DNA of 64,000 nt. Source: Noviherbaspirillum aerium. Its GTDB lineage: Bacteria; Pseudomonadota; Gammaproteobacteria; Burkholderiales; Burkholderiaceae_D. The DNA is taken from the NCBI RefSeq assembly GCF_008929045.1, contig NZ_VFAH01000017.1:59348-123347 (forward strand), in the 5' to 3' direction. The translations under genes were made by a program, and so were the position numbers. This document shows, in pieces, positions 47,253 through 54,793 of this stretch (within the stretch, counting starts at the first letter, position 1; every line of letters starts with the position of its first letter). The notes beneath the pieces were generated by a model. It made no database searches. It was not told the DNA's origin and saw nothing but the letters and a program-made list of their open reading frames with translations.

Positions 47253-48263
47253 TCATCCTTCCTGTTTTGCGGTTGCCATCACGGTCGGGCGCTTGAGCGG
47301 CGCGGCCGCGCTTGCCTTGCGGGACGCATTGCGCGCCTTCCAGGCGAGATAGGTGCCGACGATGCCGTTGGGCAGGAAGATCACCAGCGCGACCAGGATC
47401 GGTCCGAACACGATGAAGCGGTAATCCTGCAGGAACTGCAGATACTGGGTCAGCCAGGGCATGGAGATGGAGCCGAGCAGCGGACCGAACAGCGTGCCGA
47501 TGCCGCCCACCAGCATGAACATCGTCATGTCGAAGGTATGCTCCACGCCCGCCAGGCCGGGGCCGAGGAAACGCACCGAACCCGCGTACAGGCCGCCGGC
47601 GAATCCGGCATAGAACACGGACAGCACGAAGGCCAGCACCTTGTTGCGCATCAGGTTGATGCCGAGCGCTTCCGCCAGGTCGTCGCTGTTGCGGATCGCC
47701 ATGAAGGTGCGGCCGAGCAGCGAGGTGACGATGCGGTGCATGATCCACACGCTCAGCACCAGGAAGAACAGCACCATGTAATACTGGGCGCGCGGCGTTT
47801 CGAAGTCGATGCCGAAGATCGATTCCGGCGCGGGAATGCCGATGATGCCCACGGTGCCGTGCGTGAGGCTTTCCCATTTCTCGATCAGCAGATACATGAT
47901 GTAGCCGACGCACAGCGTGAAGATCGAAAAGAAGTGACCCTTCAAGCGCAGGGAAATGATGCCCACCACCACGCCGACGCCCGCCGACACGAAGCCCGAC
48001 AAGGCGAAAGCCAGCCAGAAAGAGACCTTGTGGTCCACGGTCAGGATGCCGACGGTGTAGGCGCCGATCGCCATGAAGCCGGCATGCGCCAGGTTGAACT
48101 GGCCGGTATAGCCGGTGATCAGGTTGAGGCCGATGGTGGCGATCGCATAAATGTAGGCCAGCGACATCACCGTCAGCAGGTAGTCATTGCTTGCGACCAG
48201 CGGAAAGAGCAGGCCGAGGATGAGCAGCAGCGTCCAGCCGAGTTTGCCTTCGAGATAGTTCAT
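47253..48263 (-). CDS. livM: ABC transporter permease LivM-like
   Basis: Inner-membrane permease of 336 residues with about eight to ten helices. Family features include LITGYTGQFNLAHAGFMAIGAYT near the N-terminus and SVRFLGPGLAGVEHTFDMTMFMLVGGIGTLFGPLLGS in the second half. The C-terminal tail is basic and cytoplasmic. It is separated by two bases from LivH and three from LivG, so the four genes are surely one operon. Confidence 0.93.
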   Translation of the reverse strand: MNYLEGKLGWTLLLILGLLFPLVASNDYLLTVMSLAYIYAIATIGLNLITGYTGQFNLAHAGFMAIGAYTVGILTVDHKVSFWLAFALSGFVSAGVGVVVGIISLRLKGHFFSIFTLCVGYIMYLLIEKWESLTHGTVGIIGIPAPESIFGIDFETPRAQYYMVLFFLVLSVWIMHRIVTSLLGRTFMAIRNSDDLAEALGINLMRNKVLAFVLSVFYAGFAGGLYAGSVRFLGPGLAGVEHTFDMTMFMLVGGIGTLFGPLLGSISMPWLTQYLQFLQDYRFIVFGPILVALVIFLPNGIVGTYLAWKARNASRKASAAAPLKRPTVMATAKQEG

Positions 48264-48265
48264 GC

Positions 48266-49129
48266 TTACCGCACTCCTTTCGTGAACAGGCCTTCCGGAC
48301 GAACCGAGAGGATGGCAACCAGCAGGACGAAGGCGATGATGTCCTTGTAATCGGTCGAGATGTAGAAGGCGCCGAAGGCTTCGGCAAAGCCGATGATCAG
48401 GCCGCCGATGATGGCGCCGGGCACGCTGCCCATGCCGCCGAGCACGATGATCACGAAGGCCTTGGTAATGACGAGGTGTCCCATCGCCGGATACACCAGG
48501 TTGATCGGCGCGTACAGCGTCGCTGCAACCGCCGCGAGCACGCCGGAAATCGCGAACGTGAGCATGGCGACGCGGTTGGGATCGATTCCCACCAGCGCGG
48601 CGCCGTCACGGTTTTGCGCCATGGCGATGATGGTGGCTCCGGTGGTGGTCTTCTTCAGGAACAGGTGCAGCAGCACCATCAGGCCGAAGGCGGCGGCGAT
48701 GATCAGCAGGCGCTGGACCGGCATTACCAGGCCGGCAAAATTCATGATGCCGTTGTAGGGCGTCTGCATGCGATGGAAGTCGGCGCCCCAGATCGCCTGC
48801 GCGCTCGATTCGAGAAACAGCAGGATGCCGATGGCCGCGATCATGTGGTGCAGGCCGGGAGAATTTCGCAACGGATGAAACACCAGTCGTTCGGCAATGA
48901 CGGCCAGCAGGGCAACCACCACGGCGGCGCCAGCCATTGCGAGCCAATAGTTGACGCCGAATTTGCTCATCAGCATGAAAGCGGCGTAGGCGCCCGCCAT
49001 ATAAAAGGCGCCGTGTGCAAAATTGGGAACGTGAAGAATGCCGTAGACGAGGGTCAGTCCTAGCGCCACCAGACTGTAGACACCCCCAAGCGTGAGTCCG
49101 TTAAGGACCTGTTGAAGTATGAGTTCCAA
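48266..49129 (-). CDS. livH: ABC transporter permease LivH-like (TTG start)
   Basis: Inner-membrane permease of 287 residues, with about eight helices. The start MELILQQVLNGLTLGGVYSLVALGLTLVYGILHVPNFAHGAFYM (quoted in family form, key motif NFAHG) is typical of LivH. The first codon is TTG at 49129 with GGAGACGACAA directly before it; an upstream frame start at 49177 has no support. Further family motifs are GSVPGAIIGGLIIGFAEAFGAFYI. It is the first gene of the transporter operon and has a promoter candidate at 49213-49241. Confidence 0.92.
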   Translation of the reverse strand: MELILQQVLNGLTLGGVYSLVALGLTLVYGILHVPNFAHGAFYMAGAYAAFMLMSKFGVNYWLAMAGAAVVVALLAVIAERLVFHPLRNSPGLHHMIAAIGILLFLESSAQAIWGADFHRMQTPYNGIMNFAGLVMPVQRLLIIAAAFGLMVLLHLFLKKTTTGATIIAMAQNRDGAALVGIDPNRVAMLTFAISGVLAAVAATLYAPINLVYPAMGHLVITKAFVIIVLGGMGSVPGAIIGGLIIGFAEAFGAFYISTDYKDIIAFVLLVAILSVRPEGLFTKGVR

Positions 49130-49431
49130 ATTGTCGTCTCCAAAAGAATTGCCATGCAGCCAGTAAACCGAAGGCACCGAACGGACTTTTTGTCCGCTTT
49201 CTAGTTGTACGAAAGCTACCGAAAGCGAACGGTCGTGTCAATTAATTTGGAATGAAGTTTTGCAGAGCGAAACCAAAGTAGGATCAGAGGCCACTCTCTC
49301 AAGCTGAAATGCGGAATTCGCGAGGGAGATCGCGTTTCACATCAAGTTTTACGGAATGAGGAACAGGGTGCGGAGCGTGGCCCGCCTTCGGCGGGCCGGC
49401 ATGGGGAACGAAGAGGGTAAGAGAAGAAAAT
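49130..49431. other. Upstream region of the ABC-transporter operon
   Basis: About 300 bases between the LivH start and the end of the isomerase gene. It holds the promoter candidate at 49213-49241 and repeated gaaagc words (49211-49230) that could be part of an operator. No gene was seen. Confidence 0.5.
49213..49241 (-). promoter_or_regulatory. Sigma-70 promoter candidate for the liv operon
   Basis: On the minus strand a perfect TTGACA (49236-49241) is followed after 17 bases by TAGCTT (49213-49218), a weak -10 match. It lies 84 bases upstream of the LivH start. The -35 and spacing are good, the -10 is poor, so activation by a regulator is plausible. Confidence 0.4.
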
Positions 49432-50022
49432 TCAGCGCAATGCCGCCTCGACGAAATGCAGGCGGTCCTGTCCCCAGTACATCTCGTTGCCGACGAAAAA
49501 GGTCGGTGCGCCAAACACGCCGCGTTCGACAGCGTCATCGGTGTTGCGCTTCAGGGCATCCTTCACCGCCGGGTCGTTGATCATCGCCTGGAAACGCTGC
49601 GGATCGAAGCCGTTTTCAGTTAACAACGCGATGACCTCGCCAATCTCATTGAGATTGCGCGGCTCTCCGAACATCGCATGGAACACGGCGTCGAGATAGC
49701 GCCGGAATTCGGCCTCACCGGCCATCTGCATGCCGATCGCGCCGCGCATCAGATGCAGGGTGTTGATCGGGAAATGCGGATTCTGCACGAATACCACCCC
49801 GAAGTGATCTGCCCAGCGCTGCAGATCGGTCAGAAGATGCTGCCCCTTCAGCGGCACCGCCATCGGGCTCTGGTTGGCGGTCGCCTTCAGTACCGCGCCG
49901 AGCAGCATCGGCTTCCAGGTCACTTCAGCGCCTGTTGCCTGCGCTATTTTCGGCAACTGGTGATAGGCAAGGTAACTGTAGGGACTGCCCACATCGAAGA
50001 AGAACTCGACTTTCCTGCTCAT
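49432..50022 (-). CDS. 2-hydroxychromene-2-carboxylate isomerase-like (DsbA/kappa-GST family)
   Basis: Thioredoxin-fold protein of 196 residues of the DsbA/kappa-class GST group. The usual CxxC is replaced by Ser in FDVGSPYSYLAY, as in glutathione-dependent isomerases such as NahD. Further family features are KPMLLGAVLKATAN, NPHFPINTLHLMRGA and the cis-Pro region GVFGAPTFFVGNEMYWGQDRL. Such enzymes act in naphthalene or other aromatic-ring degradation, or as general glutathione isomerases. An octanucleotide tandem repeat lies just upstream of its start. The SDR gene further upstream is on the same strand. Confidence 0.87.
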   Translation of the reverse strand: MSRKVEFFFDVGSPYSYLAYHQLPKIAQATGAEVTWKPMLLGAVLKATANQSPMAVPLKGQHLLTDLQRWADHFGVVFVQNPHFPINTLHLMRGAIGMQMAGEAEFRRYLDAVFHAMFGEPRNLNEIGEVIALLTENGFDPQRFQAMINDPAVKDALKRNTDDAVERGVFGAPTFFVGNEMYWGQDRLHFVEAALR

Positions 50023-50062
50023 GAAGACCTCCGGGTTCGAAGATTCGGGATATGCGCATGCA

Positions 50063-50118
50063 TTGATGCGTTGATGCGTTGATGCGTTGATGCGTTGATG
50101 CGTTGATGCGTTGATGCG
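50063..50118. repeat. Seven tandem copies of the octamer TTGATGCG
   Basis: The unit TTGATGCG repeats perfectly seven times over 56 bases, between the SDR stop (50164) and the isomerase start (50022), both on the minus strand. A change in copy number by slippage would alter the distance between upstream signals and the isomerase ribosome-binding site. The unit length is not a multiple of three. Confidence 0.9.
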
Positions 50119-50163
50119 GCGATTCGGGGATGCGGCGGCTAGGCAATGCCGCAGGGAAAATGC

Positions 50164-50913
50164 TTACCAGCGTTCCGACCAGGGACGCAGGTCCAGTTCA
50201 TGTGTCCAGGCATCCCGCGGCTGGGTATGCAGATGCCAGTAATTGTCCGCGATATGCGCAGGATCGAGAATGCCGCCGCTGTCCTTCAGCGCGTAGCGAT
50301 CGGGAAAATTCTCGCGGATGAATTCGGTATCGATGGCACCATCGATCACGACATGGGCGACATGGATGTTTTTCGGACCGAGTTCGCGCGCCATGCTCTG
50401 GGCAAGCGCGCGCAAGGCATGCTTGGCGCCGGCAAACGCCGCAAAATTGGCAGAACCGCGCAAGGCTGCGGTTGCGCCGGTGAAGATGATCGTGCCGCGC
50501 TCTCGCGTCACCATGCGACGCGCCACTTCGCGGCCAACCAGGAAGCCGCTGAAGCAGGCCATTTCCCAGATCTTGAAATACTTGCGGGCGGTTTCATCTA
50601 GAATGCTGCACGGGACGTTGGCGCCGATGTTGAACACCATGACCTCGATGGAACCGATGTCGCGCTCGATATCGTCGACCAGCTTGACGACGTCTTCCTC
50701 CTTGCGGGCATCCGAAGCGTAACCATGCGCCTGCCCGCCGGCCCTCCGGATCTCGTCGATCAGCGGCTGCAGCTTGTCCGCGCTGCGCCGGGTTGCGCAG
50801 ACGACCAGGCCTTCCCTGGCGAAACGTTTCGCAATGGCGCCGCCGGTGGCGTCCCCTGCTCCCACTACCAGCGCCGCGCGCGCAGCCCTCTCCTGAGCCG
50901 TTTCCTGATGCAT
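50164..50913 (-). CDS. SDR-family oxidoreductase with substituted catalytic residues
   Basis: Rossmann-fold protein of 249 residues of the short-chain dehydrogenase family. Nucleotide-binding Gly motif GAGDATGGAIA, NIGAN and the Lys of FAGAK are present. However, the catalytic Tyr of Tyr-x-x-x-Lys is Phe here (ANFAAFAGAK), and the Ser is Thr/Ala in FTGATAAL. The enzyme may bind NAD(P) but not catalyse classical reduction, or use other residues. It diverges from a TetR gene over a double palindromic operator, so that regulator probably controls it. Confidence 0.82.
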   Translation of the reverse strand: MHQETAQERAARAALVVGAGDATGGAIAKRFAREGLVVCATRRSADKLQPLIDEIRRAGGQAHGYASDARKEEDVVKLVDDIERDIGSIEVMVFNIGANVPCSILDETARKYFKIWEMACFSGFLVGREVARRMVTRERGTIIFTGATAALRGSANFAAFAGAKHALRALAQSMARELGPKNIHVAHVVIDGAIDTEFIRENFPDRYALKDSGGILDPAHIADNYWHLHTQPRDAWTHELDLRPWSERW

Positions 50914-50937
50914 GACAGGTCTCCGTTTTCTGATTGG

Positions 50938-50966
50938 ATAACGATCGTTGTGATAACGGACGTTAT
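50938..50966. promoter_or_regulatory. Two adjacent palindromic operators for the TetR-family regulator
   Basis: ATAACG-GA-CGTTAT (50953-50966) is a perfect inverted repeat. Next to it, ATAACG-AT-CGTTGT (50938-50951) matches the same pattern with one change. Their centres are 15 bases apart, between the divergent SDR (start 50913) and TetR (start 51023) genes. This matches the common layout of a TetR dimer-pair operator that represses both directions. Confidence 0.7.
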
Positions 50967-51022
50967 GTTATGATCGGTCGCATTGTCAAGCCTGTTTTAA
51001 CCAGACCATTGACCGCAATACG

Positions 51023-51664
51023 ATGAGATATCCTCCAGGACACAAGGAAGAAAAACGCAAGGAGTTGCTCAAGGCGAGCGGCGCATTGGTGAAAGACCGC
51101 GGCTTCGCCGCTTCCGGCGTCGATGCGCTGACCGAAGCCGCCGGCGTGACCAGCGGCGCCTTCTACAGCCATTTCGCTTCGAAGAACGACTTGCTGAAAG
51201 CCCTGATCGAAAGCGAACTTCAGAGCAGCCGCGAGATGTGGGCAGGCAATCCGCACCAGACCGCCGAAGACTGGATAGGCTTCGAGCTCGACCGCTATCT
51301 CAGCATGAGCCACGTGCGGCATCCGGAGGCAGGTTGCGTGCTGCCGGCACTCGGAGCGGAAATCGCCCGCGCCGGCGAAGAAGTCAGGGCGGCCTGCGCG
51401 CAGGAACTGGCAAGGGGCATCGAGATTCTGGAGCAGCGCCTGGGCAGCCAGGACCTGGCATGGGCATTCCTGTGCCAGATGGTGGGCGCGATACTGATGG
51501 CGAGGACCATGCCGAACCAGAAGTCGCAGCGTGCCGTCATCGAATCGAGCAAGGGCTTCCTGCAGAAAGCGGTTGCCTGCATGGCGGCAGCGCCTGACAC
51601 TGACACTGAAACTTCAGGTGCGAAAGGCAGGCGCAAGACTGCCGGGGCTGCAAACTTGAAATGA
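51023..51664 (+). CDS. TetR/AcrR-family transcriptional regulator
   Basis: Regulator of 213 residues. The N-terminal helix-turn-helix (about 10-55) is classical: LLKASGALVKDRGFAASGVDALTEAAGVTSGAFYSHFASKNDLL. The C-terminal ligand domain has LDRYLSMSHVRHPEAGCVLPALGAEIAR, as in many TetR proteins of the NemR-like branch that sense electrophiles through a Cys. The gene overlaps the MATE transporter gene by four bases (ATGA) and diverges from the SDR gene with a double palindrome between, so it very likely controls both. Confidence 0.9.
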   Translation: MRYPPGHKEEKRKELLKASGALVKDRGFAASGVDALTEAAGVTSGAFYSHFASKNDLLKALIESELQSSREMWAGNPHQTAEDWIGFELDRYLSMSHVRHPEAGCVLPALGAEIARAGEEVRAACAQELARGIEILEQRLGSQDLAWAFLCQMVGAILMARTMPNQKSQRAVIESSKGFLQKAVACMAAAPDTDTETSGAKGRRKTAGAANLK

Positions 51665-53007
51665 ATTCACCCGCCGCCACGCCTCACGCACCTCCGCTCG
51701 CCAATGCCGCCTTGCTGCGCAATGTCTTTGCGCTGGCCGCGCCGACCACGCTCGTGGCACTGCTGCAGGTCGCCGCTCAACTGGTGGAAACCTGGCTTGC
51801 TGCCCGCCAGGGTACGGCGGCGCTGGCCGGCTGGGCGGTGATGCTGCCCTTCGCGCTGCTGATGCAGCAGATGTCCACCGGCGCCATGGGCGGCGGCGTG
51901 GTCTCGGCCATTGCGAGAGCGCTCGGCGCAGCGAGGATCGATGAGGCTTCTTCGCTGGTGATGCATGCATTGACGATTGCCCTCGCGGCCGGCCTGGCCT
52001 TCACCATCGGGCTGTGCCTGTTCGGCGCGACCATCCTGGAATCGGTGGCCGGAGCGGAAGCCGCGCAAGCGGCGCATGGCTATGTGCTGTTGCTGTTCGG
52101 GCTGGGGGCGGTGCCGTCCTGGCTGGCCAATACCTTCGCTTCGGTGCTGCGCGGCGGCGGGCGTCATGCCCTTGCCGCGCGCACCCTGACGCTGACCTGG
52201 ATTGCCTTTCCGCTGCTGGCATGGGTATTGTGCGAGCCCGCCGGCATGGGGCTGGGCGGCATCGGCGCCGCGTTTTCACTGGTCTTCATTGCGGCCGCGC
52301 TGTCCATGGCCATCGTCGTGTTGCGCGGCGGCGCCGGCTTCATGCCGGTATTCAGGCAGCGCCTGAAGGCAGACCTGTTCAGGCGGATTCTCTCGATAGG
52401 CGCCACCGCCTGCGGACTCGCCGCCATCGCCAATCTGACCACGATCCTGGTCACGCGCCAGCTGCGGGAATATGGCACGGCGGCGGTTGCCGCCTACGGC
52501 ATCTCCGCACGCCTCGAATTCTTGATCATTCCGCTGGCGTTCGGCGTGGGTTCGGCATTGACGGCGCTGGTCGGCAAGGCGGCCGGCGGCAACGACTGGC
52601 CTACCGCGCGCCGCCTTGCATGGCTGGGCGGCGCGGTCACCTTCGCCGCGACCGCACTGCTCGGCATCGGTGTCGCGCTAGGCTCGGACCGGTTCACCGC
52701 GTTCTTCACGCAGGACGCGCAAGTGGCCGCCATCGCCGCGGCCGCACTCGGCTTCATCGGCCCGGCCTTCGGCGGGCTTGGTCTGGGCATGGCGCTGTAT
52801 TTCGCTTCGATGGGCGCGGGCCGCATGAAATGGCCGGTGCTGGCGGCCTTGTCGCGGATTGTGCTGGCGGTCGGCGGCGGCTGGCTGCTTGCCAATGTCG
52901 CCGGCATGGGGATGAGCGGACATTTCCTTGGCGTCGCGCTCGGTCTGGCGGCTTACGGCTTGTTCGGCGCGGCCGGGGTACGCAAGGCAGTCTGGTCGGC
53001 GCGCTGA
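51661..53007 (+). CDS. MATE-family multidrug efflux transporter
   Basis: Inner-membrane exporter of 448 residues with about twelve helices in two homologous halves. The first half contains AAPTTLVALLQVAAQLVETWLAAR and the second RILSIGATACGLAAIANLTTILVTRQLREYGTAAVAAYGIS; this is the usual MATE architecture using a proton or sodium gradient. The start overlaps the TetR stop, so it is translationally coupled to its probable repressor. The exported compound is unknown; the nearby SDR may act on the same toxic compound. Confidence 0.9.
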   Translation: MNSPAATPHAPPLANAALLRNVFALAAPTTLVALLQVAAQLVETWLAARQGTAALAGWAVMLPFALLMQQMSTGAMGGGVVSAIARALGAARIDEASSLVMHALTIALAAGLAFTIGLCLFGATILESVAGAEAAQAAHGYVLLLFGLGAVPSWLANTFASVLRGGGRHALAARTLTLTWIAFPLLAWVLCEPAGMGLGGIGAAFSLVFIAAALSMAIVVLRGGAGFMPVFRQRLKADLFRRILSIGATACGLAAIANLTTILVTRQLREYGTAAVAAYGISARLEFLIIPLAFGVGSALTALVGKAAGGNDWPTARRLAWLGGAVTFAATALLGIGVALGSDRFTAFFTQDAQVAAIAAAALGFIGPAFGGLGLGMALYFASMGAGRMKWPVLAALSRIVLAVGGGWLLANVAGMGMSGHFLGVALGLAAYGLFGAAGVRKAVWSAR

Positions 53008-53031
53008 CGCCCGCAGGGCCCCGACGCGGAA

Positions 53032-53895
53032 TCAGAGTTGTTCTTGCAGCACATCGAGCAACGCCTGCCGCAGCCGCATGACAGCCTGGCTGCCGGCTTT
53101 TTCCGACTGCTTGATGCACAGGCCGATGCCAGGCAGCGATGGCAACGCGAGCGTGCTTCCAAGATCGGCGAGCCCGCGCGGCATCGACACCGCCGATCTC
53201 ACCGTGATGCCCATGCCTGCCTCGGCGGCGGCCCATAAACCGCCCAGGCTGGGACTCGTCACCGCGACGCGCCACTTGATCCGCGCCGCATCCAGCGCCT
53301 GCAGCGCGGCCTGGGTGAACAGGCAAGGTTGCTCCAGCAACAGCAGGGGCAGCGGCTGTTCCGGTTTCCATGCCAGATCCGGCCGGCCTATCCAGATCAT
53401 CCCGACGTCGGCAACGCGTTCGCTGTTCAATCCGGCGTCGTGCGCAAACAGCAAGGCGATATCCACTTCGCCCCGGTCGACGCGTGCAGCCAGTACCGCG
53501 TTGCGGTCCATCCGGATTTCCACCGTTACATTGCCATGGGAGCGGGTGAAGCGGGCCAACGTCGCGGGCAGCCAGGTATTCTCGAAATCGACCGACATGC
53601 CGAAGCGCACTTCGCCGTCCACCGCAATGCCGCGCACCGCACCGACGGCTTCCTCGTTCAATTCCAGCATGCGCTTCGCATAGTCGTACAGCGCCCTGCC
53701 CGCGCCAGTCAGTGCCAGCGAGCGGCCTTGCTTTTCGAAAATGGCGATATCGAGCTGCTCTTCCAGCTTTTTCATCTGCAGGCTGACCGCCGACTGCGAC
53801 CGTCCTATTTTTTCCGCCGCCCGCGCGAAGTTGCCGATATCCACCCCGGCGGCGAAGGTTCTCAGTACATCCAGCTCAAGCAAGGGAAGGCTCAT
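53032..53895 (-). CDS. LysR-family transcriptional regulator
   Basis: Regulator of 287 residues. The winged helix-turn-helix occupies about 1-65 (LELDVLRTFAAGVDIGNFARAAEKIGRSQSAVSLQMKKLEEQLDIAIFEKQGR), followed by the periplasmic-binding-protein-like effector domain with VRFGMSVDFENTWLPATLARF and DIALLFAHDAG. It diverges from a tautomerase gene, the standard LysR-target layout, with a T-N11-A-type dyad between. The effector is unknown. Confidence 0.9.
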   Translation of the reverse strand: MSLPLLELDVLRTFAAGVDIGNFARAAEKIGRSQSAVSLQMKKLEEQLDIAIFEKQGRSLALTGAGRALYDYAKRMLELNEEAVGAVRGIAVDGEVRFGMSVDFENTWLPATLARFTRSHGNVTVEIRMDRNAVLAARVDRGEVDIALLFAHDAGLNSERVADVGMIWIGRPDLAWKPEQPLPLLLLEQPCLFTQAALQALDAARIKWRVAVTSPSLGGLWAAAEAGMGITVRSAVSMPRGLADLGSTLALPSLPGIGLCIKQSEKAGSQAVMRLRQALLDVLQEQL

Positions 53896-53914
53896 ATATG
53901 AGTTTTACAAAAGC

Positions 53915-53935
53915 AATTGAACAGTTATTCCAATT
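53915..53935. promoter_or_regulatory. LysR-type T-N11-A dyad
   Basis: AATTG (53915-53919) and CAATT (53931-53935) are inverted arms separated by 11 bases, close to the LysR start (53895) and 96 bases upstream of the tautomerase start. The arm-spacer geometry is that expected for a LysR recognition site. Confidence 0.55.
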
Positions 53936-54030
53936 TTACAAATGTATTTTACGCCCCTATAGTTTGGGTGTCGACACGAATTCAATCTACCGCAGTGCTG
54001 TTTTACTCAATTCATGAAAGGAGCACCACC

Positions 54031-54462
54031 ATGCCGCTCGTTCGCATCTCGCTTGCCCAGGGCAAGTCCGCCGCAGTGAAAAAACATATCTCCGATGCCA
54101 TTCATCAGGCGCTGGTCGATACATTCAACGTGCCTGCCGATGACCGTTTTCATGTCATCGGCGAGCACCTCCCGGAAGACTTCGTCTGCGCGCCGGAATA
54201 CCTCGGCATCCGCCATATTGCCGCGGACGCCGTCTTCATCCAGATCACTTGCAACGAAGGCCGCAGCCTGGAGATGAAGCAGGCGCTGTACCGGCACATG
54301 TCGGATGGCATTGCCGAGCGCACCGGGATCTCGCGCGCCGACGTTCTCATCAGCCTGCTGGAAACGAAAAAGGAAAACTGGTCGTTCGGCAACGGCATTG
54401 CTCATTACGCATTGCCGGGCGCGGTGGTTCCCGGACAAAGCGGGACGAAGGCATCGGTTTAA
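54031..54462 (+). CDS. Tautomerase-family protein
   Basis: Predicted 4-oxalocrotonate-tautomerase-superfamily protein of 143 residues. After the initial Met comes the catalytic Pro (MPLVRISL), followed by the double beta-alpha-beta pattern with VKKHISDAIHQALVDTFNVPADDRFHVI and, in the second half, RSLEMKQALYRHMSDGIAERTGI. This long form resembles the cis-3-chloroacrylic acid dehalogenase or MSAD-like groups. AAAGGAGCACCACC precedes the ATG at 54031. It diverges from a LysR gene and is followed, 73 bases on, by a tiny membrane protein on the same strand. The substrate is unknown. Confidence 0.85.
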   Translation: MPLVRISLAQGKSAAVKKHISDAIHQALVDTFNVPADDRFHVIGEHLPEDFVCAPEYLGIRHIAADAVFIQITCNEGRSLEMKQALYRHMSDGIAERTGISRADVLISLLETKKENWSFGNGIAHYALPGAVVPGQSGTKASV

Positions 54463-54535
54463 ATCAGCGCCGAGGCGACCGTTCATCTACCTCTCCAACT
54501 GCAATCCGCCCTAATTACCTATGAGGAGAACAACC

Positions 54536-54697
54536 ATGCAAACAGCTTATTGCGATATCGACCTGTACCAGGAGGCGCCACCTTCGCTGGCGTTCAACGA
54601 GAAACTTTCCCTGGCCACCGCCCTTGCAGTCTCGCTGGCCTTTTCCGGCACGCTGGCCAGCGCGGCGGTGTACCTGCTCATGAATGTGCAGGCATGA
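54536..54697 (+). CDS. Small membrane protein of 53 residues
   Basis: A 53-residue frame beginning MQTAYCDIDLYQEAPPSL, with GAGGAG ideally placed upstream of the ATG at 54536. Residues about 26-50 form a single hydrophobic helix (LATALAVSLAFSGTLASAAVYLLM). The codon use is like its neighbours. It lies 73 bases behind the tautomerase gene, perhaps in the same transcript. No family is recognised. Confidence 0.6.
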   Translation: MQTAYCDIDLYQEAPPSLAFNEKLSLATALAVSLAFSGTLASAAVYLLMNVQA

Positions 54698-54709
54698 CGT
54701 GCGGCCATG

Positions 54710-54760
54710 GCCGATGCTGCCATTGCCGCTGCCATTCCCGGCAAGGCAGGCAGCATCGGC
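54710..54760. terminator. Perfect 12-bp inverted repeat between convergent genes
   Basis: GCCGATGCTGCC (54710-54721) and GGCAGCATCGGC (54749-54760) are perfect inverted copies with a 27-base loop, between the small membrane-protein gene and the convergent NAD synthetase gene. The place and symmetry fit a bidirectional terminator. No T tract is present. Confidence 0.5.
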
Positions 54761-54793
54761 GGCTTCATGCCGGCGCCCGGTTTTTCAACCGCG

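Noticed and set aside
46470..48350. Long plus-strand frame of 626 codons
   Set aside because: It is antisense to livG and livM and consists of low-complexity His/Glu/Arg text without domains.
50063..50118. CRISPR-like array
   Set aside because: The copies are directly adjacent octamers without spacers, so this is a simple tandem repeat.
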